In this document: piece by piece, positions 15,107 through 19,554 of the stretch | How positions within the stretch are numbered: position 1 is the stretch's first letter | Layout: each line of letters begins with the position of its first letter | DNA from: Bacteroidota bacterium | GTDB lineage: Bacteria > Bacteroidota > Bacteroidia > Chitinophagales > Chitinophagaceae | Reading direction: 5' to 3' | DNA length: 19,554 bases | NCBI GenBank assembly: GCA_023440945.1 | Contig: JAEZRL010000239.1 | Location: forward strand, 1-19,554 | Made by a program: the position numbers and the translations under genes | The notes under the pieces: generated by a model | Seen by the model: only the letters and a program-made list of their open reading frames with translations | The model's database searches: none | Told to the model about the DNA's origin: nothing

Positions 15107-17890
15107 CTAAAAGCTAATATTGAAATTGATGTAAGGAATCGCATTTCCGAAAATAGAAAGCCTATAACCGTTAATAACTCCGTTCTCTGAAACAAAATAA
15201 ACGGAGTAAGGATTTTTTCTTCCCGTTACATTATATACGCCTATCGTCCAGGAGTTGTGAAACTTCTGGTGTACTTTATGGTTGCCTTCTATATTCATTG
15301 AAAAATCGGTACGGAAATAATCTGGAATGCGGTAAGCATTTCTGTCTGCATAAAGTGTTCTTTCTGCACCATCATAATAAAATCTTCCGATCGGTAAAGT
15401 AATAGGTCTTCCTGTACTATATGTTGCATTAAGCGAAACACTAAAGCGATGCGAAAATTTATAATTTCCGATGAAAGTTACATCATGTGGTTTATCATAA
15501 TTCGCGGGATAATACATGCCTTTATTGATAACTTCTCCTGCTGTAGGATCATCCATTTTTAATAAGGTTCGGGAATAAGTATAACTTAGCCATCCATTTA
15601 TTTTACCCGTTTGTTTTTTTATAAAAACTTCAACACCATAAGCTTTGCCTTTTGTGTTTATAACGTCTGTTTCTATGTGATGGTTAAGTACAAGTACAGC
15701 ACCGCTTTTATAATCGAGATAATCTTTTATTCTTTTATAATACACTTCAACAGAGGTTTCAATCGTGTTCGATTTTAAATTTTTATACAAACCCACAGAA
15801 ACCTGGTCGCCATACTGAGGTTTGATATTTGGATCGCTTAACTTCCATATATCTGTAGGCGCCATTGCTGTTGTGTTTGAAAGAACATGTATATACTGGC
15901 GTTGGGAATTATAACCTGCTTTAACAGAGAAAGTGGATGATAATGCATACCTCGCAGATAATCTAATCTCCGGCCCTGAATAAGTTTTTATAAAACTGCC
16001 TTTATCATAATTCGTTGTGCCGGTAATATTATCCGTTGTTTTTGGAATGTCATCTGCGTAATGATTAACAGATGCCGGTCCAAGAAAATTGAACATTGAA
16101 TAGCGAAGCCCGCCTTCAACAGAAAGATCAGGATTTACAGTGTATTTATCACTGATATATATAGCGCTTTCTAATGCTTGCTCCGAAGGCATAATATCCG
16201 GTGCAACCAATGATTTTCCTAAAGGTTTATACGAGCCGGGATGAAGTTTATAAAGAAGGCTGTTGAGTCCAAACTCCAATGTATGTTTTGAACTTGCATA
16301 ATAATTGAAATGTGATCTGAAATAGCTTTGATTAATATCAAACCCAAGTAAATAAGCATTCACAGGATTTTTATCGCTGGAAATTTCATAATTATAACGA
16401 TCAAATCCCGCCATTGTTAAGGCATACAGTTTATTGTTGAAGATGTGTTTCCACTGGAAAGAAATGTTTTGATTACCATAATTATAAACAGTATCGCTGT
16501 TAAGGTTAAATTTGTCTTTGCTTAAGTAACCTGTTAAGTAGATAGTATTTTTTTTATTTATTTCATGATTGATGTTGAGGTTTACATCGTAAAAACCAGC
16601 CCTGCTGTTTTTGTATTCATCGGGTAAAAGATTTAAAAGCCAGTTGGCATAAGTAGCTCTTCCGCCAACAATAAAAGATGATTTATCTTTTACCAAAGGC
16701 CCTTCTATATTCAGCCTGCTTGTTAATACGCCGATGCCTGCTGTTCCACTAAGGTTTTTCTTATTTCCTTCACGACTGTTAATTTCAAGAACGGATGATA
16801 AACGTCCACCATATTTTGCCGGTATGCTGCTTTTGTATAATTGAACGTCTTTAACAACTTCAGGATTAAAGGCAGAGAATAAACCAAAGAAATGAGATGG
16901 GTTATAAACAGTTGCATTATTAAACAACAACAGGTTTTGATCTGCTGCACCGCCTCTTACGTTCAAACCGGTACTTGCTTCTCCAACTGATTTTACACCA
17001 GGCATTGTAAGTACAACTTTCAACACATCTGCCTCACCAAAAGCTACAGGTACTTGTTTTATAGCTTTAATGTCTATTTTTTGAACGCCCATCTGCAAGC
17101 CTTTAATATTGCTCGCTTTTTCTGTGGAAACAATCACTCTTTTCAGCGACATCACTTCGGGCTGCATATCGATACTTATCTTACCATCCGATTGTACAAG
17201 TACTTGTCTTTTTGTATCTCTCATGCCGATGCTTTGTAATGAAAGCGTATGTCTTCCTTTCGAAAGCGTTAATAAAAAGTAACCATATTGATCCGTTGTT
17301 GTACCTGTTGTTTTGCCCTGGTCCATAACAGATGCGCCAATAACAGGTTCTCCTGTTTTCGCATCTTTTATATAACCTGCAACGGTAAAGTGCGTTGCAC
17401 TGCCTGACTGATTTTTATCCCCGATAACGTACAATTTATTTTCACCCGTTATGTTTTGAACATGTGCGGTGTCACTTAAAAAATCAGCCAACGTATTATG
17501 CACTGATGTTTCAGCGGTGTCTGCTTTTCCTGTGAAAAAACCAGGAAGCAGCGCTGTTTCAACAGCAAAACCTTTGCTTATAAAAACGTTTTTGCTTTTA
17601 TCAATTGCAAAAGAAAGATCAGTGTTCTTTAAAGCAAGTTCAAGTATCTCTGATAATGATTGTTTTGTTGCTGTAATGGTTATTCTGATGGAATCGAGCT
17701 GTGCTGTATCATAATAAAACCTGTAGCTTGTTTGTTTTTCAAGTGATGTAAAAAAAGAATCAAGCGAATAGTTTTTAAAATCAACGTTAACAAGCGGTAA
17801 TGTTTCCTTTTGCGCATTAGCTGTTGTATACATAACAAGCAAACAGAAAGTGATAATACAAGATCGAAAGAGTTTAACAGAATGCTTCAT
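15107..17890 (-). CDS. TonB-dependent receptor with STN and carboxypeptidase-like regulatory domains
   Basis: This 927-residue outer-membrane receptor has a signal peptide (1-26, ending TTANA before Gln). An STN domain spans about 30-108 ('NVDFKNYSLDSFFTSLEKQT', later 'LSFAIDKSKNVFISKG'). A linker leads to a carboxypeptidase-like beta-sandwich at about 168-245 ('VAGYIKDAKTGEPVIGASV', 'TDQYGYFLLTL'). The plug is at about 255-372 ('ADVLKVVLTMPGVKS', 'GLNVRGGAADQNLLLFNN', 'SSIPAKYGGRLSSVLEINS') and the barrel runs to the C-terminal Phe (YINFNISF). STN domains often relay a signal to a FecR-type anti-sigma factor; none is encoded in the window. This receptor type is typically paired with DUF4249 lipoproteins, as here. 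It lies 7 bases after the 251-residue exported protein and 146 before DUF4249. The substrate is unknown. Confidence 0.95.
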   Translation of the reverse strand: MKHSVKLFRSCIITFCLLVMYTTANAQKETLPLVNVDFKNYSLDSFFTSLEKQTSYRFYYDTAQLDSIRITITATKQSLSEILELALKNTDLSFAIDKSKNVFISKGFAVETALLPGFFTGKADTAETSVHNTLADFLSDTAHVQNITGENKLYVIGDKNQSGSATHFTVAGYIKDAKTGEPVIGASVMDQGKTTGTTTDQYGYFLLTLSKGRHTLSLQSIGMRDTKRQVLVQSDGKISIDMQPEVMSLKRVIVSTEKASNIKGLQMGVQKIDIKAIKQVPVAFGEADVLKVVLTMPGVKSVGEASTGLNVRGGAADQNLLLFNNATVYNPSHFFGLFSAFNPEVVKDVQLYKSSIPAKYGGRLSSVLEINSREGNKKNLSGTAGIGVLTSRLNIEGPLVKDKSSFIVGGRATYANWLLNLLPDEYKNSRAGFYDVNLNINHEINKKNTIYLTGYLSKDKFNLNSDTVYNYGNQNISFQWKHIFNNKLYALTMAGFDRYNYEISSDKNPVNAYLLGFDINQSYFRSHFNYYASSKHTLEFGLNSLLYKLHPGSYKPLGKSLVAPDIMPSEQALESAIYISDKYTVNPDLSVEGGLRYSMFNFLGPASVNHYADDIPKTTDNITGTTNYDKGSFIKTYSGPEIRLSARYALSSTFSVKAGYNSQRQYIHVLSNTTAMAPTDIWKLSDPNIKPQYGDQVSVGLYKNLKSNTIETSVEVYYKRIKDYLDYKSGAVLVLNHHIETDVINTKGKAYGVEVFIKKQTGKINGWLSYTYSRTLLKMDDPTAGEVINKGMYYPANYDKPHDVTFIGNYKFSHRFSVSLNATYSTGRPITLPIGRFYYDGAERTLYADRNAYRIPDYFRTDFSMNIEGNHKVHQKFHNSWTIGVYNVTGRKNPYSVYFVSENGVINGYRLSIFGNAIPYINFNISF

Positions 17891-17897
17891 GTAATAA

Positions 17898-18653
17898 CTA
17901 TTTGCTTTTTGTTATTTCATCATAATGGGCTACCACTTTTATAAGCGCTGATTCTTTATCCTGCCTTATTTTTAGCTTGTTCTTTTTCATGAACTGCTGT
18001 ATGTCTTTCTTCTTATCATTCAAACAATTTAAAAGGGATCTTTTGCTGTTTACCGCATAGTAACTATTGCTTTTTCTTATATAGTATCCATCTTGTTCAT
18101 CTACAGTTCTTTTCAATCCCTCAGAAATACTTGTACTTTCTAAAATCTTTTTTGTTTTCTTTTTATATAAACTGATGTTATTGTCATAAAGCACTTCATA
18201 GAAACCTGTGCGAATAACGGAACGATTTAAACTGTCTGCGGTGAGTTTTACAAAATGATGATCAGCCAGGTCAAAGCTTGTAACTTCTTCCGTGTGCAGT
18301 CTTATCTTGTTTTGTCCTGCAGGATTTTGTATAACTACTTCTTCTTTTAAAACATCATATAAAACGGGAATATTATTATACAAAACGCCGTTATAACCAA
18401 CATTCCCATTAACGAAACCGGTGGAGGTATAATAAGGATTTCCTTCAGTTAAAGTGTAAGCATAATCAATATACTCTATTCCATTGTACAAGTTGGTTGC
18501 GGGTGAAACAAACTGGTGATAAAGACTTACCGCATTTTTCTTTGAAACAATATTATCGGTTGAATCAGTAGATTTATTCTGTGCAAACGTTTTGTATGTA
18601 CAAATAAGTGTTGCAGGTAAAAGGATAAATTTTAATGGCAGTGCAGCTCTCAT
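17898..18653 (-). CDS. Exported protein of unrecognised family, first gene of the receptor cluster
   Basis: This 251-residue protein has a signal peptide (MRAALPLKFILLPATLICTYKTFA, cleavage before Gln). The mature part begins with a Ser/Thr/Asp-rich linker. A Tyr-rich core follows, 'NLYNGIEYIDYAYTLTEGNP', then 'FVNGNVGYNGVLYNNIPVLY', 'DVLKEEVVIQNP' and 'RLHTEEVTSFDLADHHFVKL'. The C-terminal half is very basic ('YKKKTKKILES', 'LNDKKKDIQQFMKKNKLKIR'). I recall similar 230-280 residue proteins beside Bacteroidota receptors, but the family is unnamed to me and no function should be given. It has no lipobox and no T9SS tail, so a periplasmic or outer-membrane-associated location is most likely. 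It overlaps nothing and precedes the STN receptor by 7 bases, so it is probably co-transcribed. No consensus promoter was found upstream. Confidence 0.75.
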   Translation of the reverse strand: MRAALPLKFILLPATLICTYKTFAQNKSTDSTDNIVSKKNAVSLYHQFVSPATNLYNGIEYIDYAYTLTEGNPYYTSTGFVNGNVGYNGVLYNNIPVLYDVLKEEVVIQNPAGQNKIRLHTEEVTSFDLADHHFVKLTADSLNRSVIRTGFYEVLYDNNISLYKKKTKKILESTSISEGLKRTVDEQDGYYIRKSNSYYAVNSKRSLLNCLNDKKKDIQQFMKKNKLKIRQDKESALIKVVAHYDEITKSK

Positions 18654-19045
18654 TAATTGAACAGTTAGTTTTGAAAACAGCAGGGAATGCAGTTAATACT
18701 TAAGATACATGGTTTTATTATAGTGCTGTTTCAGTAAGGAAGATAAAGATTTTATTAAAACAAAAGAAAAGTTCTTAAACTGTTTGCGAAGATTTGTTTG
18801 CTTTAGAATGGTGAATGAGAAAGTAACAGGTATAACTAACACAAGGAGCTTGCCTGCGCACCTCGCCTTATGGAAGAGTCACTATGAATAAGGAAAGAAA
18901 CATTGCGGGAAATGAAAGCACAAAGGCCCGTTAAATTTCTTCTTCATTCCATCCCTGTTGAAACCGCAATGTCCTTCCTACGCACAAAGCCATGCTAAGA
19001 GACATTGCGGAAAAGGAGAAAGTGGGTGAAGACAGGCCGGTTAAA
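18654..19045. other. Long intergenic region with repeat arms and no gene
   Basis: From the cluster's first gene to the next terminator there is no confident coding region. The left part (18654-18840) is A/T-rich with no recognisable TTTG/TAnnTTTG promoter. The right part (18840-19046) is richer in G+C and made of repeats. A 27-residue frame at 18808-18891 (+) and a 24-residue frame on the - strand (about 19005-18934, starting MSLSMALCVGR) are probably not genes. Confidence 0.5.
18900..19010. repeat. Three alternating arms of one inverted repeat (A, A', A)
   Basis: ACATTGCGG at 18900-18908, its complement CCGCAATGTC at 18964-18973 and GACATTGCGG at 19001-19010 form a shared palindromic arm set. 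The middle arm can pair with the first (9 bp, with the inner stem GGAAATGAA/TTCATTCC carrying one bulge) or with the third (10 bp, 27-base loop), so the two hairpins exclude each other. Confidence 0.85.
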
Positions 19046-19046
19046 T
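18924..19046. repeat. Imperfect direct repeat AGGCC[C/G]GTTAAAT
   Basis: AGGCCCGTTAAAT (18924-18936) recurs as AGGCCGGTTAAAT (19034-19046), with one mismatch in 13. Each copy sits 15 or 23 bases to the right of an ACATTGCGG arm, so the arm plus this box forms a roughly duplicated unit. Confidence 0.75.
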
Positions 19047-19071
19047 AAAAAAAAGCTACCGAAGTAGCTTT
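19043..19071 (-). terminator. Intrinsic terminator with UUCG tetraloop for the qorB-like gene
   Basis: On the - strand an 8-bp stem, AAAGCTAC with GTAGCTTT (19071-19064 and 19059-19052), closes on the very stable loop TTCG. It is followed by a run of T's and TATTTAAC. It lies 22 bases past the stop codon of the oxidoreductase gene. Confidence 0.93.
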
Positions 19072-19092
19072 GGAAACTTATACAATCACCTG

Positions 19093-19554
19093 TTACGAAA
19101 TCTGCTTCAATGCTTCTCCAACGGTTTCAGAAAGTGGCGTGGTAGGCCTTCCGATAAGCTTAGAGAGTTGGCGACTGTCATCAAACACATCTCCTTTAGA
19201 TACTGATACATCCCAATTGGCAATTGCCTGTGCAAATCCTTGTGGTACGCCAAAATTTGTTAGTATAGCAGTGTATTCTGATTCCGGTAGATTTTTGAAT
19301 GGAATGTCTTTTCCTGCCTGACGTGAAATTTCGGCGGCGAAATCAGTCAGCGTATATGCGTTATCACCTGCAAGTTCATATACTTTGCCCTGGTGCCCTT
19401 CACCTGTTAGAACTACAGCTGCTGCTTCTGCAAAATCTTTACGTGCAGCAGAAGAAATTTTACCATCCCCTGCACTGCCCAAAAAAGCTCCGCCACGCAG
19501 TGCTCCAGGTATCGAGCCCGTATAATTTTCGGTGTACCAGCCATTGCGCAGCAA
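19093..19554 (-). CDS. qorB: NAD(P)H:quinone oxidoreductase, QorB-like (NmrA/SDR family), 5' end missing
   Basis: This is the C-terminal ~153 residues of an NmrA-like short-chain oxidoreductase; the frame runs off the window edge and the first codon shown is a Leu (TTG), not a start. The visible part follows E. coli QorB (YtfG) closely as I recall it: 'LRNGWYTENY', 'LGSAGDGKISSAARKDFAEA', 'GKVYELAGDNAYTLTD', 'DVSVSKGDVFDDSRQLSKLI' and 'GRPTTPLSETV'. QorB transfers hydride from NADPH to quinones and has an atypical SDR fold. The N-terminal Rossmann glycine motif lies outside the window, so it cannot be checked. The gene ends at a UUCG-type terminator, and no partner gene is visible. Confidence 0.88.
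   Translation of the reverse strand: MLRNGWYTENYTGSIPGALRGGAFLGSAGDGKISSAARKDFAEAAAVVLTGEGHQGKVYELAGDNAYTLTDFAAEISRQAGKDIPFKNLPESEYTAILTNFGVPQGFAQAIANWDVSVSKGDVFDDSRQLSKLIGRPTTPLSETVGEALKQIS

Noticed and set aside
18808..18891. 27-residue frame on the + strand
   Set aside because: It is short, sits in a repeat-rich intergenic region and has no recognised relative.
18900..19046. CRISPR array
   Set aside because: Only three arms in alternating orientation with unequal spacing, no regular direct repeats and no cas genes.

Overview
The window looks like chromosomal DNA from a member of the Bacteroidota, most likely near the Chitinophagaceae. The reasons are the AT-rich base composition, several TonB-dependent outer-membrane receptors (TBDRs), DUF4249 and DUF4397 lipoproteins, a type IX secretion (T9SS) type B sorting domain, near absence of Shine-Dalgarno sites, and Bacteroidota-type promoters (TTTG / TAnnTTTG) that can be read in front of guaB and the MFS gene. 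No phage, transposase, CRISPR array, rRNA or tRNA was seen. The family assignment is an inference.

The left part (1-5534) is on the + strand. A TBDR whose start lies outside the window is followed by a 231-base gap holding a degenerate reading frame. Next comes a small Bacteroidota protein, usually annotated by legacy as 'phosphoribosylpyrophosphate synthetase', which ends at an in-frame TAA; the open frame after that TAA overlaps the ATG of a second TBDR by one base. A single-domain response regulator with a strong terminator and a 50-residue TatA/E-type protein close this arm. At 5567-5607 a hairpin usable from both strands separates it from everything to the right, which is on the - strand.

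The middle part (5615-9603, - strand) holds an Fsr-like MFS exporter, a 440-base hairpin-rich intergenic region, guaB (IMP dehydrogenase, purine synthesis) with a promoter that abuts its ATG, and a DUF4397 lipoprotein with its own terminator.

The right part (9727-18653, - strand) is a coherent cell-envelope cluster. In transcription order it encodes a 251-residue exported protein of unrecognised family, a 927-residue TBDR with an STN domain and a carboxypeptidase-like domain, a DUF4249 lipoprotein, a large exported protein combining an MG2-like domain with a TBDR plug-like domain but no barrel, and a T9SS type B cargo protein. Gaps are 7, 146, -4 and 75 bases, so this is probably one operon. 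A reasonable model is an outer-membrane import or surface-display machine: receptor, surface lipoprotein partner, plug-bearing accessory protein and secreted protein. The substrate cannot be read from the sequence. This cluster is the best candidate for an uncharacterised system.

At the right end, an intergenic stretch of about 440 bases carries three alternating arms of one 9-10 base inverted repeat plus a second imperfect direct repeat, then a UUCG-type terminator for a qorB-like quinone oxidoreductase gene that runs off the window edge.
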